Assembly: GCA_945874155.1 (NCBI GenBank) | Contig: CAMCFO010000001.1 | Location: 62,001-126,000 of the forward strand | Reading direction: 5' to 3' | Source of the DNA: an uncultured Bacteroidales bacterium | Lineage (GTDB): Bacteria; Bacteroidota; Bacteroidia; Bacteroidales; UBA932 | Length of the DNA stretch: 64,000 nucleotides | Shown here: positions 19,829-29,693 of the stretch, one piece after another | Numbering within the stretch: the stretch's first letter is position 1 | Layout: every line of letters begins with the position of its first letter | Translations under genes and position numbers: made by a program | Notes under the pieces: generated by a model | The model's input: the letters and a program-made list of their open reading frames with translations, nothing else | Database searches by the model: none | What the model was told of the DNA's origin: nothing

Positions 19829-20776
19829 ATGACAGTGAATTTCAAAAACAGGTTCTGGGTGGGGGTGAAGGAATATGCGATAATGTCGCTGGGCCTGCTG
19901 CTCTATGCCCTCGGTTGGACAATTTTCCTCTTGCCCAACAATCTTCCCGGCGGCGGAGTCTCGGGTATTTCCGCCATTATCCAATATGCAACTCAGGGTG
20001 CCATACCTATGGGCTGGAGTTATTTCGTAATCAACCTTGTGCTGGTGGTCATAGGTATTTCCATTTTGGGAAGGGGCTTCGGGTGGAAGACCATCTATGC
20101 GATTATCTACACCTCCCTGCTGCTCAATCTGCTTCCAAGCCAGATTCCTGCAACGTTCATCAGTGCCTTTTCCACCGCAAACGGGCCTTTGCTCTGCACT
20201 GTGCTGGGCGGTGTGCTCTCGGGAGTCGGAATTGGGGCTAGTATGTCTCAGGGAGGCTCCAGCGGCGGAACGGACATAGTGGCGCTTTGCATCAACAAAT
20301 ACAAGAACATCAGTCCCGGCAAACTCATACTTATGATGGATGTGGTCATCATCTCATCTTCACTTTTATGCCCATCATTCAGGAGCGATGGTACACAGGT
20401 GGATATGATCACCAAGATTGCCAATGCCGCCTACGGTCTGATACTCATCACTGTCAACAGCTACACCATAGACCTCTATCTTTCCGGTTCAAAGCAGTCA
20501 GTGCAGGTGTTCATCTTTTCCAGGAAATATGAGCAGATTGCCGATGCCTTGGCCTATGATATGAAGAGGGGAGTGACCCTTTTCCATTCTATGGGATGGT
20601 ACAGCAAGAAGGAGAGCAGTGTGCTGATGGTCGTGGCCCGCAAAACTGACCTGAGTCTGCTGCTGAGGTATATCAAGAGCATAGACCCGGATGCCTTCCT
20701 GTCGGTTTCCACGGTTATGGGCGTGTTCGGGCAGGGTTTTGAAGAGTATAAAGGCAAAAAAATCACCTCCAAATGA
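19829..20776 (+). CDS. YitT family membrane protein (tandem paralogue)
   Basis: LLPNNLPGGGVSGISAIIQYAT, GGSSGGTDIVALCINK; directly follows its paralogue. Confidence 0.8.
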   Translation: MTVNFKNRFWVGVKEYAIMSLGLLLYALGWTIFLLPNNLPGGGVSGISAIIQYATQGAIPMGWSYFVINLVLVVIGISILGRGFGWKTIYAIIYTSLLLNLLPSQIPATFISAFSTANGPLLCTVLGGVLSGVGIGASMSQGGSSGGTDIVALCINKYKNISPGKLILMMDVVIISSSLLCPSFRSDGTQVDMITKIANAAYGLILITVNSYTIDLYLSGSKQSVQVFIFSRKYEQIADALAYDMKRGVTLFHSMGWYSKKESSVLMVVARKTDLSLLLRYIKSIDPDAFLSVSTVMGVFGQGFEEYKGKKITSK

Positions 20777-20790
20777 GAGGTGATTTTTTT
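20757..20790. terminator. Bidirectional intrinsic terminator overlapping the end of the second yitT-like gene
   Basis: AAAAATCACCTC / GAGGTGATTTTTTTT stem with poly-A and poly-T flanks; the left arm encodes the last residues (KKITS) before the TGA at 20774-20776. Confidence 0.85.
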
Positions 20791-20810
20791 TGCCCTTGTA
20801 CTGGGACATC

Positions 20811-22487
20811 CTACTCAGTAAGTTTCTTGTACTTGAAACGCTTGGGCTCGTCGGTGCCGAGGCGGCGCTTTCGGTTTTCCTCGTATTCGGAGTAACTGCC
20901 CTCGAAGAAATAGACGCTGGAATCTCCCTCGAATGCCAGTATATGCGTGGCTATACGGTCCAGGAACCAACGGTCGTGAGAGATGACCACTGCACATCCG
21001 GCGAAATTCTCAAGTCCTTCCTCCAGAGCCCGTATGGTGTTCACATCCACATCGTTGGTAGGCTCGTCCAGCAGAAGCACATTGCCCTCGTCCTTGAGTG
21101 TGAGAGCCAGGTGCAGCCTGTTCCTTTCACCTCCGGAAAGTATGCCGCAGAGTTTTTCCTGATCTGCTCCTGCAAAGTTGAAGCGTGAGACATAGGCCCT
21201 TGCAGGCACCTCCCGCTTGCCCAGCTTCACGAAATCTGAATCCTGAGCAATGGTTTGATATACAGTCTTTTCCGGGTCTATGCTCTTGTGCTGCTGGTCC
21301 ACATAGGCAATCTTCACGGTTTCCCCTATGCTGATGTCACCGCTGTCCGGAGTATCTATGCCCATAATGAGCCTGAATAGAGTTGTCTTTCCGGCACCGT
21401 TAGGACCGATGACACCCACAATGCCCGCAGGCGGAAGTACGAAGGAAAGATGTTCGAAGAGCAACTTCTCCCCGTAGGCCTTGGACACGTCGTTGAACTC
21501 AATGACCTTGTTGCCCAGCCTCGGACCGTTAGGGATATATATTTCCAGATTTGCCTCCTTCTCCTTCCCGTCTTCAGCTGAGAGTTTCTCATATGCTCCC
21601 AGACGGGCCTTGGACTTGGCGTGACGTGCTTTCGGAGCCATCCTGACCCATTCCAACTCCCTTTCCAGAGTTTTGCGCCGCTTGCTCTCCTGCTTTTCTT
21701 CCATTGCCAGCCTCTTGGTTTTCTGGTCCAGCCAGGACGAATAATTACCCTTCCACGGAATGCCTTCTCCACGGTCGAGTTCCAGTATCCATCCCGCCAC
21801 ATTGTCCAGGAAGTAACGGTCGTGAGTAACTGCTATGACTGTGCCCTTGTACTGGCGCAGATGTTCCTCCAGCCACTGTATGGACTCGGCATCGAGGTGG
21901 TTGGTGGGCTCGTCCAGAAGCAGTACGTCCGGCTGCTTGAGCAGGAGACGGCAGAGAGCCACCCTGCGCCGTTCACCTCCGGAGAGTGTACCCACTTTTG
22001 CATCTGAAGGTGGGCACTGAAGTGCGTCCATTGCCCTTTCCAGCTTTGCGTCGATTTCCCAGCCTCCGAGGTGTTCAATCTTCTCTGTGAGTTCTCCCTG
22101 TCTCTCTATCAGGGCCGCCATTTCGTCGTCCGACATAGGCTCGCAGAACTTGAGGTTAACCTGTTCATATTCCTGAAGGGCATCCACCACTTCCTGTACG
22201 CCTTCCTGCACCACCTCCAGCACAGTCTTGTCCGCATCCATCTGAGGTTCCTGCTCCAGATAGCCCACTGTGTAGCCCGGAGCCCATACGACCTCTCCCT
22301 GATATTGTTTTTCCACTCCGGCGATGATTTTCATCAGTGTGGATTTTCCGGAACCGTTCAAACCTATGATGCCGATTTTGGCTCCGTAGAAAAAGGACAG
22401 ATAGATGTCCTTGAGTATTACCTTATTGTTGTGGGGAAGAATTTTTCCCACCCCGTTCATTGAGAAAATTATCTTCTCGTCTGCCAT
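20811..22487 (-). CDS. ettA: ABC-F ATPase, EttA-type
   Basis: Two ABC cassettes (GLNGSGKSTLMKIIAG, GPNGAGKTTLFRLIMG; GTLSGGERRRVALCRLL, GILSGGERNRLHLALTL). The start at MADEKIIFSMNG (22487) is preferred over the tracked 22559. Confidence 0.9.
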   Translation of the reverse strand: MADEKIIFSMNGVGKILPHNNKVILKDIYLSFFYGAKIGIIGLNGSGKSTLMKIIAGVEKQYQGEVVWAPGYTVGYLEQEPQMDADKTVLEVVQEGVQEVVDALQEYEQVNLKFCEPMSDDEMAALIERQGELTEKIEHLGGWEIDAKLERAMDALQCPPSDAKVGTLSGGERRRVALCRLLLKQPDVLLLDEPTNHLDAESIQWLEEHLRQYKGTVIAVTHDRYFLDNVAGWILELDRGEGIPWKGNYSSWLDQKTKRLAMEEKQESKRRKTLERELEWVRMAPKARHAKSKARLGAYEKLSAEDGKEKEANLEIYIPNGPRLGNKVIEFNDVSKAYGEKLLFEHLSFVLPPAGIVGVIGPNGAGKTTLFRLIMGIDTPDSGDISIGETVKIAYVDQQHKSIDPEKTVYQTIAQDSDFVKLGKREVPARAYVSRFNFAGADQEKLCGILSGGERNRLHLALTLKDEGNVLLLDEPTNDVDVNTIRALEEGLENFAGCAVVISHDRWFLDRIATHILAFEGDSSVYFFEGSYSEYEENRKRRLGTDEPKRFKYKKLTE

Positions 22488-22555
22488 ATACCTTATATTT
22501 AATGGTGAGTAATCCGGAGACTGCCCGGAATTTCGGCAAAGATACGGCAGGAAAG

Positions 22556-23671
22556 TCAATTCTGCAAAACTGCTTCAACATCCGGGCTTGCTGCCGCTCC
22601 GATTTTCTTGAAATTGCGCCTTGCCCAGTCGGATGGGGCCTCTCCGGTGTATCTGCGGAAGGCCGAGTTGAAGGAAGCCTGGGTCTTGAACCCGCTCATA
22701 TAGGCAAGTTCGCTTATTTTCAGCTTGGGGTTACGTCTCATACATTCGATGGAGTAGCGTATTCTGTAGGTGTTCACGAACTGGCAGAAGTTCATTCCGC
22801 TGTATTCGCTTATGGCCTTGGAGACATAGACCTTGTTGGTAAAAACCTGTTCTGCGAGTTTGACCAGAGTAAAATTGTCGTCCAAGAACGGCATCTTGTC
22901 CTCAAAATACTGCTGCACCCGTTTGAATACGGCCTCATAGACGATCAGCTTCTGGTCGTAGTCCAGTTTCCTCTCACTGAGCAGGTCAATGTAGGGGGCG
23001 GTGATTTTCCTGGCAAACTTGTGAATTACCACGAAGGGTTCCGCTGAAGCAAATCTTATGAGGCTCAGGACGAAAATTATGCAGGAGCTGATTGTGAGGC
23101 CTATTCCGAAAACCGGTTCAAGTGCCTGCAGCCTGAAAGTGGTGGTCGAGAATCCCATAAGCCCGAAGCAGAGTATGAGATAGATGCAATCGGAGAAGAT
23201 TTCTGTAATTCCTATTCTGCAGCTGTATTCCGGATTGCACTTTTTCCGCCTTTTGGTGTGGTTGGCTAAGATTGCCATACAGTAGATGATGGCCAAAATG
23301 GAAAATGTGCCCGCAAGCTCGTGGCCGTTTTCCGTAAACAGAAATAGAATGCTCACAATCAGGGAGATTATTTCCAATATCAGCAGGGAAATGAAGTCCC
23401 TGTTCTCCATTCCCCGGTGCAGCATCACAAGACTCAGGGCAGCAGTCACTATGTCGCAGGTCACTTTCTCCTCCACTCCTGAGAATTCATCCAGGATTGC
23501 GGCAAAGAATGACAGCCCAATAATTATGGCCGGCAGCACTGGAATCCGGATTTTTAAGGATCCGGGGAGCAGCTCCGGTTTTATTGTGCACAGCAGTGTC
23601 AGCAGCATTGTGGAAAGGATGATGAGCATTGCTGCGGGCTCACTCATCGCCGGGAATGACAGACTTATCAT
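22556..23671 (-). CDS. AraC-type transcriptional regulator with N-terminal multi-TM domain
   Basis: C-terminal MNFCQFVNTYRIRYSIECMRRNPKLKISELAYMSGFKTQASFNSAFRRYTGEAPSDWAR; hydrophobic N-terminal half. Confidence 0.85.
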   Translation of the reverse strand: MISLSFPAMSEPAAMLIILSTMLLTLLCTIKPELLPGSLKIRIPVLPAIIIGLSFFAAILDEFSGVEEKVTCDIVTAALSLVMLHRGMENRDFISLLILEIISLIVSILFLFTENGHELAGTFSILAIIYCMAILANHTKRRKKCNPEYSCRIGITEIFSDCIYLILCFGLMGFSTTTFRLQALEPVFGIGLTISSCIIFVLSLIRFASAEPFVVIHKFARKITAPYIDLLSERKLDYDQKLIVYEAVFKRVQQYFEDKMPFLDDNFTLVKLAEQVFTNKVYVSKAISEYSGMNFCQFVNTYRIRYSIECMRRNPKLKISELAYMSGFKTQASFNSAFRRYTGEAPSDWARRNFKKIGAAASPDVEAVLQN

Positions 23672-23703
23672 ACTTATCTAATTGGCTTACCCCAAGCACG
23701 GGT

Positions 23704-23711
23704 GCAAATAT
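23704..23711 (-). promoter_or_regulatory. Candidate -7 box TATATTTG for the AraC-type gene
   Basis: The minus strand reads TATATTTGC, about 33 nt upstream of the start codon. No clean -33 TTTG is seen. Confidence 0.35.
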
Positions 23712-23732
23712 AGTCTGTAGAAAGCTGTCTGT

Positions 23733-23773
23733 AAAGTAACAAAATGTTGCGGTCCGCAACATTTTGTTACTTT
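23733..23773. promoter_or_regulatory. 41-nt perfect inverted repeat AAAGTAACAAAATGTTGCGG-T-CCGCAACATTTTGTTACTTT
   Basis: 20-bp arms around one central base, placed upstream of the AraC-type gene's -7 box. Candidate operator. Confidence 0.6.
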
Positions 23774-23798
23774 TATTATTGGAAAAAATTTTTATGTG

Positions 23799-23813
23799 AA
23801 TCCCTTCGGGATT
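23799..23813 (-). terminator. prfB terminator candidate
   Basis: AATCCC-TTC-GGGATT stem-loop 21 nt past the prfB stop; the minus strand continues into AAAAATTTTTT. Confidence 0.45.
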
Positions 23814-23833
23814 TGTAATGACTCAGCGGGGAA

Positions 23834-24943
23834 TCAGTTGGTCATAAGGAAGGACTTCATAAAGTCGTTGAGGTCCCCGTCAAGCACAGCCTGGGTGTCG
23901 GAAGTCTCGTAACCGGTGCGCAGGTCCTTGACCATCTTGTAAGGATGGAGCACATAACTCCTGATTTGCGAGCCCCATTCAATCTTCTTCTTCTGTCCCT
24001 CAAGTTCAGCCTGTTTTTCCTGGCGTTTCTTCAGTTCAAGGTCGTAGAGACGGGACTTGAGGATGCGCAGGGCATTGTTGCGGTTGTCCAGCTGGGAACG
24101 GGTCTCGGTGTTCTCTACCACAATTCCGGTGGGTATGTGCCTGACTCTCACTCCGGTCTCCACCTTGTTCACGTTCTGTCCGCCTGCACCGCTGGAACGG
24201 TAGGTGTCCCACTCCAAGTCTGCCGGGTTGATCTCGATTTCAATGGTGTCGTCCACGAGGGGATAGACAAAGACTGAGGAGAAGGTGGTCTGCCTCTTGC
24301 CCTGGGCATTGAAAGGGGAGATTCTCACGAGCCTGTGCACTCCGCTTTCAGCCTTGAGGTAACCGAAGGCGTAGTCTCCCTCCACCTGAATGGTGGTGGA
24401 CTTGATGCCTGCCTCCTCGCCTTCCACCAGGTCGGTGACGGTGGTCTTGTAGCCGTTGCGTTCAGCCCATCGCAGGTACATTCTCATAAGCATAGCACTC
24501 CAGTCGTTGGCTTCCGTGCCTCCGGCTCCTGAATTTATGGTCAGCACTGCTCCAAGAGAGTCACCTTCCTCTCCCAGCATATTCCTCAGCTCCAGTTCTT
24601 CAATTGCCTTGGCCGCTTCTGTATATGCCTGGGCGAGTTCTTTCTCTTCTTCGCTCTCGGCACTGTCGTCCTCCCTTCCCTCAGCAGCTTCTCTGGCAAA
24701 TTCATACAGCACATCCAAATCGTCTATGGACGAAGATGCCTTGTCACAGCCGTCCACCCAGAACTTCAGCCCTGCCGTTTCCTTGAGAAAGCTTTCGGCG
24801 GCCTTGGGGTCGTTCCAGAAATCAGGTTCCGCAGCTTTCTGCTGGCGTTCTGCGACCTGAGCCCGTTTGTCTTCAACCTTTACACATTCACCCAGGACCT
24901 TGACTCTGTCCCGCAGTTCTTTAATCTGTTCTATTGAAATCAT
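23834..24943 (-). CDS. prfB: Peptide chain release factor 2
   Basis: GGQ motif TYRSSGAGGQNVNKVETGVRVRHIPTG; ADLEWDTYRSSGAGGQ context. Confidence 0.93.
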   Translation of the reverse strand: MISIEQIKELRDRVKVLGECVKVEDKRAQVAERQQKAAEPDFWNDPKAAESFLKETAGLKFWVDGCDKASSSIDDLDVLYEFAREAAEGREDDSAESEEEKELAQAYTEAAKAIEELELRNMLGEEGDSLGAVLTINSGAGGTEANDWSAMLMRMYLRWAERNGYKTTVTDLVEGEEAGIKSTTIQVEGDYAFGYLKAESGVHRLVRISPFNAQGKRQTTFSSVFVYPLVDDTIEIEINPADLEWDTYRSSGAGGQNVNKVETGVRVRHIPTGIVVENTETRSQLDNRNNALRILKSRLYDLELKKRQEKQAELEGQKKKIEWGSQIRSYVLHPYKMVKDLRTGYETSDTQAVLDGDLNDFMKSFLMTN

Positions 24944-25500
24944 AAGTGGGTTGCATAATTCTCCCGATGCTTGCCTTGGAGGTGCATCGCTTCGTAAATT
25001 TCCTGTATTCTCTTTGTGTCGGCCACCGGGTCATCTGTGAGCTCAAACTTCTGCCCTCTGCCGATGCGCTTTGTGCCCCAGTCGAAATAGCCCAGATAGA
25101 CCGGACAGCCCACGGCCGTTGCAATTTTATGATAGCCTGTTTTCCATCTTCCGACCTTTTTGCGGGTGCCTTCAGGAGCCAAAGCCAGGTGCATCTTTTG
25201 CGCCTTGTTCATTTCGTGTACCACACTCAGCACCACCTTGGCACCATTGCTCCTGTCCACGGGTACGCCACCGAGTTTGCGGAGTATCCATCCCAATGGT
25301 CCCCAAAAGAATTCTTTCTTAATCATACAATAGGCCTTCCCTCCCACTGAGGTGTAGTAGAGCAGGGAAATGGGAAAGTCCCAAACACTGGTATGAGGAA
25401 CTCCGAGTATTACGCACTTCTCTTCCGGGACAGGCGGATCCACCGCAGTCCAGCCCAGAGCCTTTAGTGCAAAAGCACAGAATTTCTGTGAAAATGACAT
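24940..25500 (-). CDS. PlsC-like 1-acylglycerol-3-phosphate acyltransferase family protein
   Basis: PHTSVWDFPISLLY (H-x4-D), LALAPEGTRKKVGRWKTGYHKIA. Confidence 0.8.
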   Translation of the reverse strand: MSFSQKFCAFALKALGWTAVDPPVPEEKCVILGVPHTSVWDFPISLLYYTSVGGKAYCMIKKEFFWGPLGWILRKLGGVPVDRSNGAKVVLSVVHEMNKAQKMHLALAPEGTRKKVGRWKTGYHKIATAVGCPVYLGYFDWGTKRIGRGQKFELTDDPVADTKRIQEIYEAMHLQGKHRENYATHL

Positions 25501-25511
25501 AGTTTTATGTA

Positions 25512-27455
25512 TTAGATGTTTACGTCTTCCAATTCCACCTCGCTGCGCAAATTCCCCCTTATGAAGGTTTGCCGTTCGATGGTGTTGTCTCCCATATAGA
25601 ACTCCATAATCTCGGCAATGGACTCCTCGTCGCTCAAAGTCACCGGATCCAGTCTCATCGCTTCTCCGATGAAGGATTTGAACTCGTCGGAAGAAATCTC
25701 ACCCAATCCTTTGAAGCGGGTGGTTTCGGAATTCTTGAGTTTTTTCAGGGCTGAGAGCTTTTCGGTGCTGTCGAAACAATAGAGGGTTTCCTTCTTGTTG
25801 CGTACCCTGAACAAAGGTGTCTGGAGTATGTACACGTGTCCGTTGCGTATGAGTTCGGGGTAGTATTTCATAAAGAAGGTCAGCACCAGCATCCTGATGT
25901 GCATTCCGTCATCATCGGCATCGGTTGCGACTATGATGCGGTTGTAGCGCAGGTTGGCAATGTCGTCCTCCACTCCAAGGGCATTCAGAAGCAGGTTCAA
26001 CTCCTCATTCTCAGCCACTTTCTTGCGGCTTTCCTTGTAGCAGTTGATAGGCTTTCCCCTAAGGCTGAAAACTGCTTGGGTCTGTGCGTTGCGCGCCTTG
26101 GTGATGGTTCCGGACGCGGAATCTCCCTCGGTGATGAAAATGCTGGTGAGTTCAATCTCGTCTCTGTTCTTTTCGGTCACCTTGTCCGTAAGGTGCAGCT
26201 TGCAGTCGCGTAACTTCTTGTTGTAGATATTGTTGCGCTTGTTCTTCTCGCGGGTCTTCTTCTGTATGCCGGAAATTTCCTTGCGCTCCGTTTCGGATGC
26301 AATGATCTTCGCCTGAAGCACCGGCACAATCTCCTTGTGGATGTGCAGGTAGTTGTCCAGATTGGTCTTTATGAAGTCGTTCACGAAGGCCCTGATGGTC
26401 GGGCCCCTGTCTATTTTCGTGGCTCCGTTTTCGTCCTTGACCGGATTGCCTTCCTCATCCAGAACTTCTGTCTCGTAGGTGTAGGTGGAACCGAGCTTGG
26501 TCTTGGTCTGGCCTTCGAAATTAGGCTCCTGGATTCTGATGCTTATGGCTCCGATTACTCCCTGCCTTATGTCCTCGGGCGCATAATCTTTCTTGAAGAA
26601 TTCCTTGAGTGTCTTGGCTATGGCTTCCCTGAATGCCGCAAGGTGGGTGCCTCCGTCGCGGGTGTTCTGGCCGTTTACGAATGAGGCTATGTTCTCGCCG
26701 TAGTCGTTGCCGTGGGTGAGGACTATCTCTATGTCTTCACCGCTCAGGTGCACAGGCGGATAAAGCGGCTCTTCGGAAAGATTGTCGGTCACAATGTCCA
26801 GCAGACCGTTTTTGGAAATGTAGGCAGTCCCGTTGAGGTTGATTGTCAGTCCCTTGTTCAGATAACAGTAGTTCTTGACCATCTTCTCGACGTATTCCAT
26901 ATTGAAACGGAACTTGCCGAACATATCCGGGTCCGGGGTGAAACGCACGAGGGTCCCGTTCTTTTCTTTGGTGGCAACATTTTCAGCATCAGTGACTTCC
27001 GCTTTGAGTCTTCCTCTCTCGAAACTTGCGCTCGCCATCTTCCCGTCTCTGTAGGACTCTATGTGAAAGCGCTCTGAGAGGGCATTTACTGCCTTGGTAC
27101 CCACACCGTTCAGTCCCACCGATTTCTGGAAGACCTTGGTGTCGTACTTTGCTCCCGTGTTCAGCTTGCTAACCGCGAGAGTCAGTTTCCCCAGCGGAAT
27201 GCCTCGTCCGAAGTCCCTCACACAGACCTCTCCGTCTTCGCCGACCTTCACTATGACATTCTTGCCATAGCCCATCGCGAACTCGTCTATGCAGTTGTCT
27301 ATGACCTCCTTGAGCAGCACATAGATACCGTCTCCGGCGTTGCTTCCGTCCCCGAGGCGGCCTATGTACATTCCCGGCCTTTTGCGGATATGCACCACGT
27401 CCTCAAGGGTCTTGATGCTGTCTTCGTTGTAGTTTGTAACTGTTTCTGTTGCCAT
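25512..27455 (-). CDS. parE: Type IIA DNA topoisomerase B subunit, ParE-type
   Basis: EVIDNCIDEF, RKRPGMYIG, GLNGVGTKAVNALS, ITEGDSASGTITKARNAQTQAVFSLRGKPIN, TDADDDGMHI. Confidence 0.88.
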   Translation of the reverse strand: MATETVTNYNEDSIKTLEDVVHIRKRPGMYIGRLGDGSNAGDGIYVLLKEVIDNCIDEFAMGYGKNVIVKVGEDGEVCVRDFGRGIPLGKLTLAVSKLNTGAKYDTKVFQKSVGLNGVGTKAVNALSERFHIESYRDGKMASASFERGRLKAEVTDAENVATKEKNGTLVRFTPDPDMFGKFRFNMEYVEKMVKNYCYLNKGLTINLNGTAYISKNGLLDIVTDNLSEEPLYPPVHLSGEDIEIVLTHGNDYGENIASFVNGQNTRDGGTHLAAFREAIAKTLKEFFKKDYAPEDIRQGVIGAISIRIQEPNFEGQTKTKLGSTYTYETEVLDEEGNPVKDENGATKIDRGPTIRAFVNDFIKTNLDNYLHIHKEIVPVLQAKIIASETERKEISGIQKKTREKNKRNNIYNKKLRDCKLHLTDKVTEKNRDEIELTSIFITEGDSASGTITKARNAQTQAVFSLRGKPINCYKESRKKVAENEELNLLLNALGVEDDIANLRYNRIIVATDADDDGMHIRMLVLTFFMKYYPELIRNGHVYILQTPLFRVRNKKETLYCFDSTEKLSALKKLKNSETTRFKGLGEISSDEFKSFIGEAMRLDPVTLSDEESIAEIMEFYMGDNTIERQTFIRGNLRSEVELEDVNI

Positions 27456-27470
27456 ATTCCTTTCCTGATT

Positions 27471-28397
27471 TTACTGAGCCTGAGGATAGTTGTCCGGGTC
27501 GAGAGGATCCCATCCGCCTCCCGTGCCCTTGTCGTTCACGGAGAAGAAGATTTTCATCCCCGGTTTCCAGGTGAATTTGTGGATGACGAAACTCTTGTCG
27601 GAACGCACCCCGTCAAAGGCTGCGATTGCAGTGTAGTATGTGTGTTCTTCCTCGAACTCGGTACTTGTGGTGCCGTCCCCGTAACCGTCATTCTTGTGGG
27701 CGTAGATGCCGTAGAAAACGTTGGCTGATTGCTGGGCCACCTGCTCGTTGAACATCTTGTCGAAGTATTCTCCCGGTACACGGCTTCCGGCCTCTCTGAT
27801 CGTGAGGCTGTCCGCCGTCGCTCCCACCCAAGGTACATCCGCCATAAGTTTCTTGCCGTCAATGCTTTTCGGATAGACATAGTCCCATTTTCCCTCGATG
27901 CGGTATTCGAATGCCATTTCTATGTCGCTTTCGGCCTTGGTCTTCACAGTCGTTATGTTCAAATCACCTATGGGCCGGTTGCTCTCCGGGTCCACAGCGA
28001 AGCTATAGAGCCAGTATTCCGTGTCGGGCCGGAGATATTTGAAATAGTGGTCCTGCTCGCCGTACTTGAGGCTGTGGTTGGCGAAGGAGGCTATGTACGG
28101 GGCACCATTGTATAGGAGTTCATACCTCCAGTTGATATATTCCTTGTAGGCATAGTCAAGCGCGAGGTTCATAAACTGGCTGCTGTTCTTCACGGGGTCG
28201 AAATCGGTTCTGACCGGATCCATAGCTATGTAATAGTAGGCATCCTTATTGGTCTTGAATGCAACCTCGCAGAAACCGCACTGTGTCTGAATCACTTCCA
28301 TCTGAATTTTTACCCGCTTGACGTAAAAATTGGCTTCAGGATTACAGGCAACCGCTGCAATCAGGCTCAGGGCCGATAATATGTGTTTCGCTTTCAT
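27471..28397 (-). CDS. Hypothetical lipoprotein
   Basis: Lipobox IAAVAC at the N-terminus; no recognised domain. Confidence 0.55.
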   Translation of the reverse strand: MKAKHILSALSLIAAVACNPEANFYVKRVKIQMEVIQTQCGFCEVAFKTNKDAYYYIAMDPVRTDFDPVKNSSQFMNLALDYAYKEYINWRYELLYNGAPYIASFANHSLKYGEQDHYFKYLRPDTEYWLYSFAVDPESNRPIGDLNITTVKTKAESDIEMAFEYRIEGKWDYVYPKSIDGKKLMADVPWVGATADSLTIREAGSRVPGEYFDKMFNEQVAQQSANVFYGIYAHKNDGYGDGTTSTEFEEEHTYYTAIAAFDGVRSDKSFVIHKFTWKPGMKIFFSVNDKGTGGGWDPLDPDNYPQAQ

Positions 28398-28400
28398 ATA

Positions 28401-29693
28401 TCAGTTGTCGCTGTTTTCTTTCTGTGCATTCTCAAGATAGGACTTCACGGACGAAACGAACCTCAGGGCCGTGGCTATATGGGTGCCGTAGTGGCCGAAG
28501 TTGTAGGTGATGTTGCCGTTTTCCCATTTGCTCCTGGCCTTTGCCGCATTGATGAACGGCACCGTGTCGTCGTCTATGGAATGAATCATATAGACAGGGG
28601 CTTTAGGAGTCCAGTTGTAGGACAGCAGGGAATTTTCGCTCATAGCCTGATAGAGCCTTGCCACCGGTTCGCTGGTCGGGTCCATACCCATATCGGTGAG
28701 CAGGTCGGAAGTGGTCGTGGTGCCTATGAGGGAGTTCATCTGCGCGGTGGAGTATTTCTTGGAATTTATCCATTCGTCCATTTTCTCATAGAGCCACGGT
28801 TCCAGTATTTCCCTGGGGTCGATGTCCAGATTGTTGCCCCTTATCATACCTTGGATGACCATAGGCACGGCGCAGCAGATGCTGGCGTGGTTGGTGGTGA
28901 TGAAGTTGTTGTAGGTCTCCCGCACATCGTACGGACCTCCTCCGGCAAAGACGCAGCGGACCTTTGTCTTGAATTCCGGAATCATATCGCTTTGGTCGAA
29001 GCCGTTGGTCTCGAGGAACCAGTCAAAACCCATTGCTGTGGCACCTCCCTGGGAATAGCCCATAATGTAGATGTCGTCGAATTCCGGTGCATATTCCGTG
29101 TTTGCAAGCATCTTTCTGACAGCGAGATACATCATCCATACGTCGAATGCGGTCTGTTCGAGCATAAGGTATGGATGTATCCTGTCTGCCGTCACTCCAT
29201 AGCCACAGTAGTCGGGGCAGATCAGCGCGTACCCGAGGCTGCAGAGCACTCCCTCTATCGGAAAGCAGTTTGAAGGGGCCTCGGCATTGGAGCCTATGGT
29301 CCAATGGCAGGAAACTATATACCTCTTCGGCTTGCGGTTTTTGGGCAGGAGCACTTTCCCGGAGAGTTTTATTTCCTCATAGCCGTCGCTACTGTCAAAG
29401 GATGAATAAACCCCGGCGATTTCCAGCACCTTGCTCTGGTTGCCGTATTCCAGCAAGTCTGCAAGAAGGACATTGGCCGTAACTGATGTGGCTTTCGTAA
29501 CTCCTTCTTCTGTGGGTATATAACAATCGTCAGGGAGGCCTTTTGAGAGGTCGGTGTCCCCTATGGAAGTGATTTGGAACAGGCTCTGGTCGGCTGCGCT
29601 GAGGTTGAAATCGGCAGTCAGCACCTTCTCCCTCGTGCAGGAAACAAGGGCGGCCAGACTCAGGCTCAGTAATATATATTTTCTCATAATCAT
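28401..29693 (-). CDS. Alpha/beta-hydrolase lipoprotein (secretory lipase/prolyl oligopeptidase-like)
   Basis: Lipobox AALVSC, nucleophile elbow IMGYSQGGATAM, IHSIDDDTVPF. Start may be the ATG at 29687. Confidence 0.7.
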   Translation of the reverse strand: MIMRKYILLSLSLAALVSCTREKVLTADFNLSAADQSLFQITSIGDTDLSKGLPDDCYIPTEEGVTKATSVTANVLLADLLEYGNQSKVLEIAGVYSSFDSSDGYEEIKLSGKVLLPKNRKPKRYIVSCHWTIGSNAEAPSNCFPIEGVLCSLGYALICPDYCGYGVTADRIHPYLMLEQTAFDVWMMYLAVRKMLANTEYAPEFDDIYIMGYSQGGATAMGFDWFLETNGFDQSDMIPEFKTKVRCVFAGGGPYDVRETYNNFITTNHASICCAVPMVIQGMIRGNNLDIDPREILEPWLYEKMDEWINSKKYSTAQMNSLIGTTTTSDLLTDMGMDPTSEPVARLYQAMSENSLLSYNWTPKAPVYMIHSIDDDTVPFINAAKARSKWENGNITYNFGHYGTHIATALRFVSSVKSYLENAQKENSDN

